From positions 186,001 through 250,000 of the forward strand of contig CAVWNV010000012.1 in NCBI GenBank assembly GCA_963756515.1: a DNA stretch of 64,000 nt. The letters run 5' to 3'. Source of the DNA: Bog-756 sp963756515. Lineage in GTDB: Bacteria > Actinomycetota > Acidimicrobiia > Acidimicrobiales > RAAP-2. The notes beneath the pieces are model-generated. The model was not told the origin of the DNA. It saw only the letters and a program-made list of their open reading frames with translations, and did no database searches. The position numbers and the translations under genes were made by a program. Each line of letters begins with the position of its first letter. Positions within the stretch are counted from its first letter, which is position 1. Positions 52,900 through 61,830 of the stretch are shown one piece after another.

Positions 52900-52918
52900 T
52901 TGACAGTCCGACTGCCAA
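52900..52918. promoter_or_regulatory. TetR operator overlapping divergent promoters
   Basis: TTGACAGTCCGACTGCCAA is a 19-bp palindrome with one mismatch. Its left half TTGACA is a consensus -35 for the plus-strand DinB gene. On the minus strand TTGGCA (52918-52913) with TACCGT (52895-52890) at 17-base spacing could serve the TetR gene. Operator occupancy would therefore block both genes. Confidence 0.7.
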
Positions 52919-52949
52919 GTGTTTAGCGTGACGGAGCCGGCCCGGACGG

Positions 52950-53543
52950 GTGGGCATGAAACCGGGTGGGACCTTGACCGACGAGTTGGTGCTGGACTCA
53001 CTGCAGCGGCGAATGCGGGCCCTCCACTCGCTGTACATCGATGCCGTGGCCACGATGGACCTCGATCAGGTCAACCACTTCGAGCGCGACGGGGTCCTCC
53101 CGATCGCCTTCAGCCTGTTCCACATCGTCAACATGATGGACGCCTCGTTCCTGTTGATGACCGGAACCCCGCCGATCTGGGACGACGCCTGGGCGGCGGC
53201 GGTGCGCCCGGCCATCCCCGACCACGGCAAGCACCGGACGGTGGCCGAGATGGTCCACCAGCGAATCGGTGACTACGAGCAGTTCGGGGCGTACATGACG
53301 GCTGTCTTCGACCGCACCGAGGAGTGGCTGGACCAGCTGGATCCGGCCGAGCTCACCCGGGTGGTAGTGGGTCGGCCGTTTCCGCCCGAGGTGGCCAACA
53401 CCTACAGCGCCCGTGTGGCCGGACCCGACGGGGTCACACTGCTCGATGCCGCCGAGTGCTGGATCTATCAGCACGGGCTTCGCCACATGGGCGAGATCGA
53501 ACTGGCCCGCGGGCTGGTGGGCCTGGGCGGCATGACCTCCTGA
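52950..53543 (+). CDS. DinB/YfiT-fold protein
   Basis: 197 residues. SLFHIVNMMDASFLLMTGTP and YQHGLRHMGEIELARGLVG hold the histidines of the DinB four-helix fold, used by mycothiol- or bacillithiol-dependent transferases. Exact reaction unknown. Starts at GTG 52950 or ATG 52956. Its promoter carries the TetR operator described at 52900-52918. Confidence 0.85.
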   Translation: MGMKPGGTLTDELVLDSLQRRMRALHSLYIDAVATMDLDQVNHFERDGVLPIAFSLFHIVNMMDASFLLMTGTPPIWDDAWAAAVRPAIPDHGKHRTVAEMVHQRIGDYEQFGAYMTAVFDRTEEWLDQLDPAELTRVVVGRPFPPEVANTYSARVAGPDGVTLLDAAECWIYQHGLRHMGEIELARGLVGLGGMTS

Positions 53544-53587
53544 CCTGATGCGACCCGGCCGCCCCTCCGTTCGGGGCCCCGGCCGAG

Positions 53588-55888
53588 CTACTGCTCGGAC
53601 ATGATGCGCTCGAACTCCACCATGGGGTTGATCGGCACGTCCTGACCGAGGGTCACCGTGGCCTTGTGGATGGTGGCCGTACACGGGAACGGCGCGTCGT
53701 AGTCCTCACCCACGGCCGGGCCGAACTCGTACCCACAGGTCAGCCCGGCACCGGTGGCGCTGAAGGCGGCCACCGTGAACAGGGGGAGATGACCCTCGGC
53801 CGCGACCTCCCCGTCGACTTCGAGGACGGCCGGGCCCCCGGCGTTCCCCACCCGCTCGAACCGGAAGGTGAGTCGGTGGCGGCCCGCCGGCACCGGGCCG
53901 GACGTGACCACCTCGTAGCACTCCTTGCCGTACAGGTTGTGCAGATAGCGGAGGCGTCCGTCCCAGAGCTGCAGGGAGAAGCCTCCCAGGGCCGAGCCCT
54001 GGGCCAGCAACGCGCCCCGGGCCGGAGGGCCGGCCGGGATGGTCACGTCGACGTCGATGGTGTGGCTCCGGTTCTTCACGTTGGCCGCCACCGTCTCGGG
54101 AACCGGTGAGGTACCCGGGTAGTAGGTGGCGGCGAGACGGGGCGCCCTGCGGTCCGGCTTGGGGTTGAGCAGGGTGTGCAGGACCCGGTTGTCGAGAGGC
54201 AGCACCTGGTTGCGCCGGGCCTCCTCCCACCACCGCTCGACCATGGCGGCCAGCCGGTCGGGCTCCTGACCGGCCAGGTCATGGAGCTCGGACGGGTCCT
54301 CGGCCACGTGGTACAGCTCCCAGCGGTCCTCACTGAAGGGAGCGTTCCAGTTGAGGCCGTCGTTGTAGAGGGGACCGATGGGTTTGAAGGTGACCGCCTT
54401 CCACCCTTCGTGGTAGAGGGCGCGGCTCCCGAACATCTCGAAGTACTGGGTGGAGCGGTGCTCGGGGGCGTCGGCGCCGCCGGCCTCGAGCAACGGGGCG
54501 AAGCTGATCCCGTCGATGGGGGTCTGGGGGACGTACGCGATGGTCTCGGGCGGTCCGATCCCGGCCAGTTCCAGCACGGTGGGGAGGATGTCGACGGCGT
54601 GGGTGAACTGGCGTCGGATTCCGTCCCCGGCCACGATCCTGGCCGGCCAGTTGACGATGCAGGGATCGGCCACCCCACCCTCGTGGACCTCGCGCTTCCA
54701 CCGCTTGAACGGTGTGTTGCCGGCCATGGTCCAGCCCCAGGGGTAGTTGTTGTGGGCCCGGGGGCCGCCCAGCTCGTCGATGCGGCGGGACAACTCGTGC
54801 GGGCCCGCCGCGTCGAAGTTCTGCAGCCGGTTGTCGTTGATCGACCCGTCGGGACCCCCCTCGGAGCTGGCCCCGTTGTCGGACACCAGGATGACCAGGG
54901 TGTCCTGGCGGTCCCCGGTCTCCTCCAGAAACTCCAGCACCCGGGCCAGCTGGGCGTCGGTGTAGGACAGGAACGCGGCAAAGCACTCCATGAACCGGGC
55001 CGCCACCTGCCGCTGCTCGTCCGAGAGGTCGTCCCAAGCGGGGACCCACGGTGGGCGGGGAGCCATCTCGGTGCCCGGGGCCAGTACGCCCGTGGCCAGT
55101 TGGCGGGCGAAGGTCTCCTCGCGCCAGCGGTCCCAGCCCTGGTCGAAGTGGCCCTGGTAGCGGTCGATCCACTCCCGGGGGGCGTGATGGGGGGAGTGGC
55201 ACGCGCCGGTGCAGAAGTACAGGAAGAAGGGCCGGTCCCCGTCGACGGCGCGCAGGTCGGCCAGTTGGGCGATGGCCTGATCGGCCAAGTCGGCGCTGAG
55301 GTGATAGCCGTCCTCGACCGACGTCGGGGGGACCACCGAGTGGTTGTCGTGGTAGAGGGCCGGTACGAACTGGTGCGTCTCCCCCCCGTGGAAGCCGTAC
55401 CAGCGGTCGAATCCACGGGCTAGCGGCCAGCTGTCCCGGGGGGCGGCCATGTTGGTCTCGTCGTCGGGCGTGAGGTGCCACTTGCCCACGGCATAGGTGG
55501 CGTAGCCGTGCTGGCCGAGGATCTCCGAGAGGAACCCGTTCTCCTTGGGGACCTCACCGTTGTAGCCCGGGAACCCCACCGCCAGGTCGGCCACGCGTCC
55601 GAGGCCGTTGCGGTGGTGGTTGCGCCCGGTCAACAGGCAGGCCCGGGTGGGTGAGCACAGTGCGGTGGTGTGGAAGTTGGTGAGTCGGAGGCCGCCGGCG
55701 GCGAGGCTGTCGATGGTCGGGGTGGCGATGTCGGAGCCGTAGCAGCCCAATTGGGCGAAGCCCACGTCGTCGAGGACCACCAGCACCACGTTGGGAGCGC
55801 CGGGCGGTGGGGTGGTGCCGGTGGGCCACCACGGTGTCGAGTCCCTCCAGTCGTCGCCGATGACGCCTCGGAAGGGGGGGGTTTCCAT
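53588..55888 (-). CDS. Cysteine-type arylsulfatase
   Basis: 766 residues. APNVVLVVLDDVGFAQLGCY begins the alkaline-phosphatase-superfamily fold. The signature CSPTRACLLTGR has Cys78, to be converted to formylglycine by a maturase encoded elsewhere. VGKWHLTP, SDNGASSEGGPDG and HEGGVADP supply metal and substrate residues. A C-terminal beta-sandwich follows (about 600-766). No signal peptide is seen, so it is probably cytoplasmic. ATG 55888 with GGAGG 6 bases before. Sulfate-ester substrate unknown. Confidence 0.94.
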   Translation of the reverse strand: METPPFRGVIGDDWRDSTPWWPTGTTPPPGAPNVVLVVLDDVGFAQLGCYGSDIATPTIDSLAAGGLRLTNFHTTALCSPTRACLLTGRNHHRNGLGRVADLAVGFPGYNGEVPKENGFLSEILGQHGYATYAVGKWHLTPDDETNMAAPRDSWPLARGFDRWYGFHGGETHQFVPALYHDNHSVVPPTSVEDGYHLSADLADQAIAQLADLRAVDGDRPFFLYFCTGACHSPHHAPREWIDRYQGHFDQGWDRWREETFARQLATGVLAPGTEMAPRPPWVPAWDDLSDEQRQVAARFMECFAAFLSYTDAQLARVLEFLEETGDRQDTLVILVSDNGASSEGGPDGSINDNRLQNFDAAGPHELSRRIDELGGPRAHNNYPWGWTMAGNTPFKRWKREVHEGGVADPCIVNWPARIVAGDGIRRQFTHAVDILPTVLELAGIGPPETIAYVPQTPIDGISFAPLLEAGGADAPEHRSTQYFEMFGSRALYHEGWKAVTFKPIGPLYNDGLNWNAPFSEDRWELYHVAEDPSELHDLAGQEPDRLAAMVERWWEEARRNQVLPLDNRVLHTLLNPKPDRRAPRLAATYYPGTSPVPETVAANVKNRSHTIDVDVTIPAGPPARGALLAQGSALGGFSLQLWDGRLRYLHNLYGKECYEVVTSGPVPAGRHRLTFRFERVGNAGGPAVLEVDGEVAAEGHLPLFTVAAFSATGAGLTCGYEFGPAVGEDYDAPFPCTATIHKATVTLGQDVPINPMVEFERIMSEQ

Positions 55889-56102
55889 CGGGACCTCCGG
55901 ATGGCATCGGGGCCGCGGGCCGGGTGGTGGCCCGGGGCCGGACTCCGACGCGTGGTCGGGGCGGCGCTCCTGCGCACCGCGGGTCTGTCGAGCGTGCGGC
56001 TCCTGGCTTCGAGGGGTCACGCTATCTGACGTCGACGGAGCCCGTTGGGGCGAACCGGGGCGATGCCCCCCGGGGAACCGGCACCCGTACCATGGTGCAG
56101 CC

Positions 56103-57077
56103 ATGACGCAGACCGGCCCGAAGGGCACAACAGCCCGACGGGCGCGGGTTCCGAGGTACGCCGCCATGGCCGCGGCGGGAATGGTGGCCGTGGCCGCGGT
56201 TGTCGCCACCGTCGCCGGGGCCTCGTCGACTGCGGCGGCCTCCGCCCCCCACCGCGCCTCCGGCGTGGTTTCCGGCAGCTATGTGGCCCTGGGCGACTCG
56301 TACACCTCCGGACCGTCCATCCCCACCCAACTCGGTCCGACCACCGATCCGAGCGCCCCGGCCTCGTGCCTGCGATCGTCGGAGAACTACCCGTCCCTGA
56401 CGGCCCGGGCCCTGGGCCTCGATCTGGTCGATGCCAGCTGCGGTGGTGCCACCACTCAGGACATGGACACGTCCCAGGGGCCGGGGATCCCGGCCCAGCT
56501 GGATGCCCTCCGGGCCACGACCTCAGTGGTCACCTTGGGCATCGGCGGGAACGACATCGGATTCTCGACCATCGCCACCAACTGTGCGGCCTACACCCCA
56601 TGGGGACCGACCCGGGTGGGTTGGAGCTGCCGGGCCCACTACTCGGCCGGGGGTGGGGATCAGCTGGTCGCAGCGGCCGGAGGGGTGGAGACCCGGGTGG
56701 CCCGGGTGCTCCGTGAGATCCGGGCGCGGGCCCCGCGGGCGGCCGTCTTCGTGGTCGGCTATCCGGACATCCTCCCGCCCACCGGGTCCGGCTGCTGGCC
56801 GAGGCTGCCCTTCACCGCCGGCGACGTGGGCTTTCTCCGTGGTACCGAGGTCGAACTCGACGCGGCGCTGGCGGCAGCGGCGACCGACGCCGGCGACCGC
56901 TATGTCGACACCGCCGCCCCGAGTGCCGATCACAGCGCCTGTGCGTCGCGGGCCACCCGGTGGGTCGAGCCCGTCCTGCCGTCGCGGGGGTCGTATCCCC
57001 TGCACCCGGACGCCACCGGCATGGCCGGCATGGCCCGGGTGGTCGAGACCGCGCTGCGCTCGGCCGGAACCTACTGA
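56103..57077 (+). CDS. Secreted SGNH/GDSL hydrolase
   Basis: 324 residues. Signal peptide (about 1-42, ending near TAAASA). SGNH blocks: ALGDSYTSG with the nucleophile serine, VTLGIGGNDIGF, and the late LHPDATGMAGMA with the catalytic Asp/His. Likely a lipase or esterase acting on lipids or polysaccharide esters. TACCAT (56089-56094) is 8 bases before ATG 56103, with no Shine-Dalgarno, so the transcript may be leaderless. Divergent from the sulfatase. Confidence 0.93.
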   Translation: MTQTGPKGTTARRARVPRYAAMAAAGMVAVAAVVATVAGASSTAAASAPHRASGVVSGSYVALGDSYTSGPSIPTQLGPTTDPSAPASCLRSSENYPSLTARALGLDLVDASCGGATTQDMDTSQGPGIPAQLDALRATTSVVTLGIGGNDIGFSTIATNCAAYTPWGPTRVGWSCRAHYSAGGGDQLVAAAGGVETRVARVLREIRARAPRAAVFVVGYPDILPPTGSGCWPRLPFTAGDVGFLRGTEVELDAALAAAATDAGDRYVDTAAPSADHSACASRATRWVEPVLPSRGSYPLHPDATGMAGMARVVETALRSAGTY

Positions 57078-57092
57078 CGGCCGGCCCTGGTT

Positions 57093-57728
57093 TCACCCCG
57101 AGGGCGCTGGTCCGAACGGGGTGCCGTAGCGGTCGCGGTGGGCCCGTTCCGCCAACGGGAGTCGCCGGGGCGGCCCGAGGGGCCGGGCCGGCCAGCCGAG
57201 GGGTACGACGGCCATGGGAAGCACCGACTCGGGCAGCGAGAGCACCTCGGCCAACTCCGGCGAGAACAGTGTGGCCAGGGTGGTCATGGCCGATCCCAGG
57301 CCCAGGGCGTTGGCCGCCAACAACAGGTTCTGGATGGCGGGGAAGACCGATGACGGCAGTGTGACCTCGAGGCCGAGGTCTCGGTCGCCGCAGGCCACCA
57401 CCAGCACCGGTGCTCCCTCCAGGCCCGTCTCGGCCCCGTGGTCGACCTCGTTGAGCAGCGCGGCCGGCAACCGGCCCTCGGAGTGGGCCCGACCGCCCTG
57501 GCGCCAGGCCCTCCGGGTCAGGTCGGCCACCTGCCGACGGAGGCCGGGATCCTGTACGACCACGAACACCCACGGCTGCCGGTTCTCGGCGCTGGGGGCA
57601 TGGGTGGCGGCCCGGAGGCACTCCTCGAGGAGCGCGTCGTCGACCGGCTCGCCGTCGAAGCGGCGACAGGCGCGCTGGTGCAGCACGACGTCGAAGAACG
57701 ACCGGGGCGGTGCCTCTGGGGGCGTCAC
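57093..57728 (-). CDS. Nitroreductase-family protein
   Basis: About 211 residues. FFDVVLHQRACRRFDGEPVD, AATHAPSAENRQPWVFVVVQ and IQNLLLAANALGLGSAMTTL are the FMN-binding nitroreductase fold. NAD(P)H donor and acceptor unknown. GTG at 57728 with GAGG about 7 bases upstream. A palindrome (57751-57776) lies in its leader, and TAGATT on the minus strand (57795-57790) could be its -10. Confidence 0.9.
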   Translation of the reverse strand: MTPPEAPPRSFFDVVLHQRACRRFDGEPVDDALLEECLRAATHAPSAENRQPWVFVVVQDPGLRRQVADLTRRAWRQGGRAHSEGRLPAALLNEVDHGAETGLEGAPVLVVACGDRDLGLEVTLPSSVFPAIQNLLLAANALGLGSAMTTLATLFSPELAEVLSLPESVLPMAVVPLGWPARPLGPPRRLPLAERAHRDRYGTPFGPAPSG

Positions 57729-57750
57729 GTTGGTACCTCGTCTCTGCTGG

Positions 57751-57776
57751 CCGGGTGGGATCGATGGGCCACCCGG
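57751..57776. repeat. 8-bp inverted repeat in the nitroreductase leader
   Basis: CCGGGTGG and CCACCCGG are perfect complements separated by 10 bases, 23 bases ahead of the GTG. Either an operator or a 5' leader hairpin. The rest of the 287-base gap up to the end of aguA holds no gene that I can support. Confidence 0.5.
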
Positions 57777-58015
57777 ACTGTGCGCCCCGAATCTAGACAC
57801 GGTCCGCCCGCCCCGCCGGCTGGTGCGATCCCCGCCCACCCGGTCGGGCCGCCGGTGGAGGGGCGAGGACGGGGAAGGGACGACACAGGAGATGGGCGTG
57901 GGCCCGTTCGGCCCGGCGCGGCATCCTCGACCGCACCGTCCGTGCCCGGGCCAGGCCCGACCCCGCGGTCGGCTGAGCCCGGCTGGCGTCGACGTACCGG
58001 GCGGAGGGTGGACCG

Positions 58016-59116
58016 TCAGGCCTTGGGCACCTGTTGGGTGATGCAGTGGACGTTGCCCCCGCCCAGCAGGATCTCCCGTCCGGGTACCCCTTCGATCCGG
58101 CGGTCGGGGAACTCCGCGGCCAGACGCTCTCCGACCACTCCGTCGTGCACCGGATCGAGGAGGGGATGGACGACCGAGGTGTTGGTGACGAGGAAGTTGA
58201 CGTAGGAGCCGGCCATGCGGTCACCGGCCCGGCGTGGCCGGGCGTGCTCGCTGGGGTCGACCCCGGCCGCCTCCTCCGCCGAAACGGTGAGGGGGCCCGG
58301 TGACGGTAGGAGTCCGACATCGAGGCGCCGACCCCGGGCGTCGACGGCCGACTCCAGCACTTCCCGGGCCCGGCGGGAGATGGCGGCCTGGGGATCGCCG
58401 CCGTCCTCGCACCAGGTCAGAAGCACCCGGCCCGGCCGCGAGAAGCAGGCCAGGTTGTCGATGTGCCCATCGGTCTCGTCCCCGTAGACGCCCCGTGGGA
58501 TCCAGATGATCGTCTCGACGCCGAGGTACGAGCGGAGCAGGCCCTCGATCGCCTCCCGGGTCAGTTCGGGATTGCGGTTCCGGTTGAGGAGGCACTCCTC
58601 GGTGGTGATGCAGGTCCCCTCCCCGTCGACGTGGATCGACCCGCCCTCGAGGACGAAGGGAGCCCGGTAGCGCGGCACCGACTCCAGCTCGCACACCTTG
58701 GCCGCCACCTGGTCGTCGAAGGCCCACGGATAGTAGAGCCCCCCGTCGAGGCCGCCCCAGGCGTTGAAGACCCAGTCCACGCCGCGGCGTTGGCCGAGCG
58801 AACGGTTGACCACGAACGTTGGTCCGGTGTCACGGGCCCAGGCGTCGTCGGTGGTCATCTCGACCACCGACACCCGATCAGGGCAGACCGCCCGGGCGTG
58901 CTCCCACTGTCGGGCCGAGACCAGCATGGTCACCGGCTCGCTCCGAGCCACGGCCGCGGCCACGGCGGCGAATGCGGCCTGGGCCGGCCCAGCCCCGAGG
59001 CGCCAGTTGTCGGTCCGCTCGGGCCAGATCATGTAGCAGTGTTCCTGCGGCTCCCACTCGGCGGGCAGGTGGAAGCCGTCGGCCAGGGGCGTCGAGTCGA
59101 GGGGGTGAGGGGGCAA
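58016..59116 (-). CDS. aguA: Agmatine deiminase
   Basis: About 366 residues. Hydrolyses agmatine to N-carbamoylputrescine and ammonia. ADGFHLPAEWEPQEHCYMIW, TDDAWARDTGPTFVV, EGGSIHVDGEGTCITTEECL (edge) and the catalytic cysteine in LLGGGNVHCITQQ identify the family. The start is uncertain: TTG 59116 fits where family members begin. The longest in-frame reading begins at GTG 59194 and would translate through the inverted repeat at 59153-59187. Divergent from aguB, which acts next. Confidence 0.93.
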   Translation of the reverse strand: MPPHPLDSTPLADGFHLPAEWEPQEHCYMIWPERTDNWRLGAGPAQAAFAAVAAAVARSEPVTMLVSARQWEHARAVCPDRVSVVEMTTDDAWARDTGPTFVVNRSLGQRRGVDWVFNAWGGLDGGLYYPWAFDDQVAAKVCELESVPRYRAPFVLEGGSIHVDGEGTCITTEECLLNRNRNPELTREAIEGLLRSYLGVETIIWIPRGVYGDETDGHIDNLACFSRPGRVLLTWCEDGGDPQAAISRRAREVLESAVDARGRRLDVGLLPSPGPLTVSAEEAAGVDPSEHARPRRAGDRMAGSYVNFLVTNTSVVHPLLDPVHDGVVGERLAAEFPDRRIEGVPGREILLGGGNVHCITQQVPKA

Positions 59117-59152
59117 CGGACCGCCTTGTGGATCGACGGGTGGTGTTGCCGC

Positions 59153-59187
59153 GAAGCGTACCGGGACCAGTGGGACCGGTACGCTTC
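59153..59187. promoter_or_regulatory. Long inverted repeat between aguA and aguB
   Basis: GAAGCGTACCGG and CCGGTACGCTTC are perfect 12-base arms with an 11-base spacer. It sits between the two divergent agmatine genes and is the natural operator for a shared regulator, whose identity is unknown. Confidence 0.75.
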
Positions 59188-59238
59188 GGCCCACTGCCGA
59201 AGATCGGTGTGGCGCAGCACGGGGACGAGGTACGGAAC

Positions 59239-60117
59239 ATGACCCAGACCGCGGTGGTGGCGGTGATCCAGCGGGCGTTCGGTGACGACCGCGACGCCAA
59301 CCGGGACGGCACGGTGGCCGCCGTCACCGAGGCCATCGCCACCGGGGCCGATGTCGTCCTGCCTCCCGAGTTGTTCGAGAGCCGCTACTTCCCCCAGCAC
59401 GAGCTGCAGGAGTACTTCGCGTGGGCGACCACACCCCAGGAGAACCCGGCCATCGCCGCCGTGCAGCGGGTCACGGCCGACACGGGTGCGGTGGTGCCGG
59501 TCTCGTTCTTCGAGGCCGCGCCGCCGGCGTACTTCAACTCGGTGGCCATCGTCGAGGACGGTGCCGTCCTCGGGGTGTACCGGAAGGCCCACATCCCTGA
59601 CGGGCCGGGGTACGAGGAGAAGTTCTACTTCAACCCCGGCGACACCGGGTTCCGCACATGGTCCACCCGGCACGGCCGGATCGGCGTGGGGATCTGCTGG
59701 GACCAGTGGTTTCCGGAGGCGGCCCGGGCCATGGCCCTGCAGGGGGCCGACCTGCTGCTCTACCCGACGGCCATCGGCAGCGAGATCGGGAGCCAGGCCG
59801 GCAACGACAGCTCGGACATGTGGCGGCGGGCCATGGACGGGCACGCCGTGTGCAACCACGTGCCCGTGGCGGCGGCCAACCGGATCGGCCGCGAGGACGA
59901 CCTGACCTTCTACGGCTCGTCCTTCATCGTCGACCACCGGGGTCGTCCGCTGGCCGAGGCCGGACGCGCCACCACCGAGATCGTCTACGCCGAGGTCGAC
60001 CTGGCCCTGGCGGCTGCCGACCGGGCCGGCTGGGGACTCTTCCGCGACCGGCGTCCCGATCTCTACGGTGACCTGACCCGTCTCCACGCCGAAGGCCCCC
60101 CCACCGCGGCGGGATGA
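59239..60117 (+). CDS. aguB: N-carbamoylputrescine amidase
   Basis: 292 residues of the nitrilase superfamily. Cleaves N-carbamoylputrescine to putrescine, CO2 and ammonia. The Glu-Lys-Cys triad is Glu44 (PPELFES), Lys116 (YRKAHIP) and Cys153 (GICWDQW). ATG at 59239 with GAGG about 9 bases upstream. Forms a divergent pair with aguA, giving agmatine-to-putrescine conversion. Confidence 0.95.
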   Translation: MTQTAVVAVIQRAFGDDRDANRDGTVAAVTEAIATGADVVLPPELFESRYFPQHELQEYFAWATTPQENPAIAAVQRVTADTGAVVPVSFFEAAPPAYFNSVAIVEDGAVLGVYRKAHIPDGPGYEEKFYFNPGDTGFRTWSTRHGRIGVGICWDQWFPEAARAMALQGADLLLYPTAIGSEIGSQAGNDSSDMWRRAMDGHAVCNHVPVAAANRIGREDDLTFYGSSFIVDHRGRPLAEAGRATTEIVYAEVDLALAAADRAGWGLFRDRRPDLYGDLTRLHAEGPPTAAG

Positions 60118-60139
60118 GCCGGCGCGGTGGGAGGCGGGA

Positions 60140-60724
60140 TCAGACCCGTTCGGGCTGCGGCGTCCACGGTGTGATCCACGGCGCCGCCGGCCACTGCTCG
60201 GCCGCGGCCATGAGCGGGTAGGCCGTGGCCCCGTCGATGGACTGACGGACGATGTCGGCATGGCCGGCGTGCCGGGCCGTCTCGGTGATGAGGTGGAGCA
60301 GGACCCACCGCACCGACCATGCCTCCACGTCGGCGGGGAACCACGGGGCGTCCCGGGGCACCGGGACCGGCTGGCCGAGATCCTTGATCGTGGCCACCAC
60401 CGCCTCGGTCTCGTCGGCCGCCTGCCGGTACCGGGCGACGACGCCGTCGAGGGTCTCGTCCGGGCCGAGGCGGAACCGCTCGCTCCAATCGGTGCCGGGA
60501 TCGAAAGGGGCCGGACGGTGCAGGACGGTGTCGACCCAGTACCGCTCCACCTGTTCGACGTGCTTGATGAGCCCGCCCACGCAGAGCTCGCTGGCCGACG
60601 GCACGGCACGAGCCTGCTCGTCGGTGAGCCCATAGGCGGTGAGGATGAGAACGTCGCGCTGCTGGGCCAGGTAGGCGAGGAGCGCATCGCGTTCGTCGGT
60701 CACTGGTCGGACGGATCCGGGCAT
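60140..60724 (-). CDS. DinB-family protein (DUF664-type)
   Basis: About 194 residues. LLAYLAQQRDVLILTAYGLTD, GLIKHVEQVERYWVDTVL and LLHLITETARHAGHADIVRQ give the metal-binding histidines of the DUF664/DinB four-helix fold. Often linked to mycothiol-dependent chemistry. ATG at 60724. Divergent from a WYL regulator with a long inverted repeat between them. Confidence 0.88.
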   Translation of the reverse strand: MPGSVRPVTDERDALLAYLAQQRDVLILTAYGLTDEQARAVPSASELCVGGLIKHVEQVERYWVDTVLHRPAPFDPGTDWSERFRLGPDETLDGVVARYRQAADETEAVVATIKDLGQPVPVPRDAPWFPADVEAWSVRWVLLHLITETARHAGHADIVRQSIDGATAYPLMAAAEQWPAAPWITPWTPQPERV

Positions 60725-60803
60725 GGTGGCCACCTTTTCTCGAGCCGGCCTGGCCGACTCGGGGTTCGATCGGACAGGAGCGGTTCCCGTCCCGGCCATC
60801 GTG

Positions 60804-60842
60804 CTCCCCTAAACCGGTCACCTTATGGCCGGTTCAGGGGAG
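60804..60842. promoter_or_regulatory. 14-bp inverted repeat upstream of the WYL regulator
   Basis: CTCCCCTAAACCGG (60804-60817) and CCGGTTCAGGGGAG (60829-60842) pair with one mismatch around an 11-base spacer. It ends 11 bases before the WYL gene and lies 79 bases from the divergent DinB start, so it is a probable shared operator, perhaps for the WYL protein itself. Confidence 0.7.
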
Positions 60843-60853
60843 AGAATGGGAAG

Positions 60854-61828
60854 ATGCGAGCCGACCGGCTGGTGGCCATCCTGCTCATGCTCCAACACAA
60901 GGGCCAGGTCACCGCGGCGGAGGTGGCGGAGGAACTCGAGGTGTCGGAGCGTACGGCGCGCCGCGACCTCGAAGCCCTCGGGATGGCCGGTCTCCCCGTC
61001 TTCTCCCTGCAGGGCCGCAACGGTGGCTGGCGCCTGGCCGGCGACGGCCGGACGGACCTGAGTGGGCTCTCCGCCGCCGAGGTCCGGGCCCTGTTCCTCG
61101 TGGTCGGGCCGTCGGTGTCGGCCACCCCCGAGGTCAGGGCGGCCCTGCGCAAGCTGGTGCGCGCCCTCCCCGAGTCGTTCCGAAGCCAGGCCGCAGCGGC
61201 ACTCGCCACCGTCGTGGTCGACGGCAGAGGCTGGCACGACTCGCCGGCGGGACGCCCGGTCCCGCCCTTCCTCGACGCCGTCCAGCGGGCCGTGATCGAG
61301 GGCAACCAGCTGGCCCTCGGCTACGTGGACCGTGACGGTGCCGCCACGGTGCGCCAGGTGGATCCACTCGGTCTGGCCGCCAAGGGGTCCTTGTGGTACC
61401 TCGTGGCCGACACCGAGGCCGGACAGCGCACGTTCCGGGTGGACCGGATCACCACAGTCGACGTGACGGGACGACCGGCGCGGCGTCCCGATGACTTCGA
61501 TCTGGCCGCCACGTGGCAGGGGATCACCTCCGAGGTGGACCGACTGCGCTATCCCGTGGTGGTGGCGGCCACACTCGGTCCGGACCGGCTCGACCTGTGT
61601 CGTTGGCTGTTCGGGTCGCGCCTGCGCATCGGCCCATCCGGGTCCTCGGGCCGCGTGGCCGTCGAGATCAGGGGACGGTCCGAGCGCAGCCTCATCGGGG
61701 AGCTGGCCGGCTTCGGGGCCGGCATCGAAGTCATCTCCCCGGCCGGCATCCGCCACGGCCTCGGCCGGGTCGGCCAGGAACTGGCCTCGCTCTACCGGGA
61801 GGGGGTTCACGGACCCGATGCGGGCTGA
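60854..61828 (+). CDS. HTH/WYL-domain transcriptional regulator
   Basis: 324 residues. N-terminal wHTH (VAILLMLQHKGQVTAAEVAE, VSERTARRDLEALGMAGLPV) and a WYL sensor domain (DPLGLAAKGSLWYLVADTEA, RTFRVDRI) with a WCX-like C-terminus (FGAGIEVISPAGIRHGL). WYL proteins respond to nucleic acid or small ligands, and some are CRISPR or DNA-damage regulators. No CRISPR is nearby. ATG at 60854. Confidence 0.93.
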   Translation: MRADRLVAILLMLQHKGQVTAAEVAEELEVSERTARRDLEALGMAGLPVFSLQGRNGGWRLAGDGRTDLSGLSAAEVRALFLVVGPSVSATPEVRAALRKLVRALPESFRSQAAAALATVVVDGRGWHDSPAGRPVPPFLDAVQRAVIEGNQLALGYVDRDGAATVRQVDPLGLAAKGSLWYLVADTEAGQRTFRVDRITTVDVTGRPARRPDDFDLAATWQGITSEVDRLRYPVVVAATLGPDRLDLCRWLFGSRLRIGPSGSSGRVAVEIRGRSERSLIGELAGFGAGIEVISPAGIRHGLGRVGQELASLYREGVHGPDAG

Positions 61829-61830
61829 CC

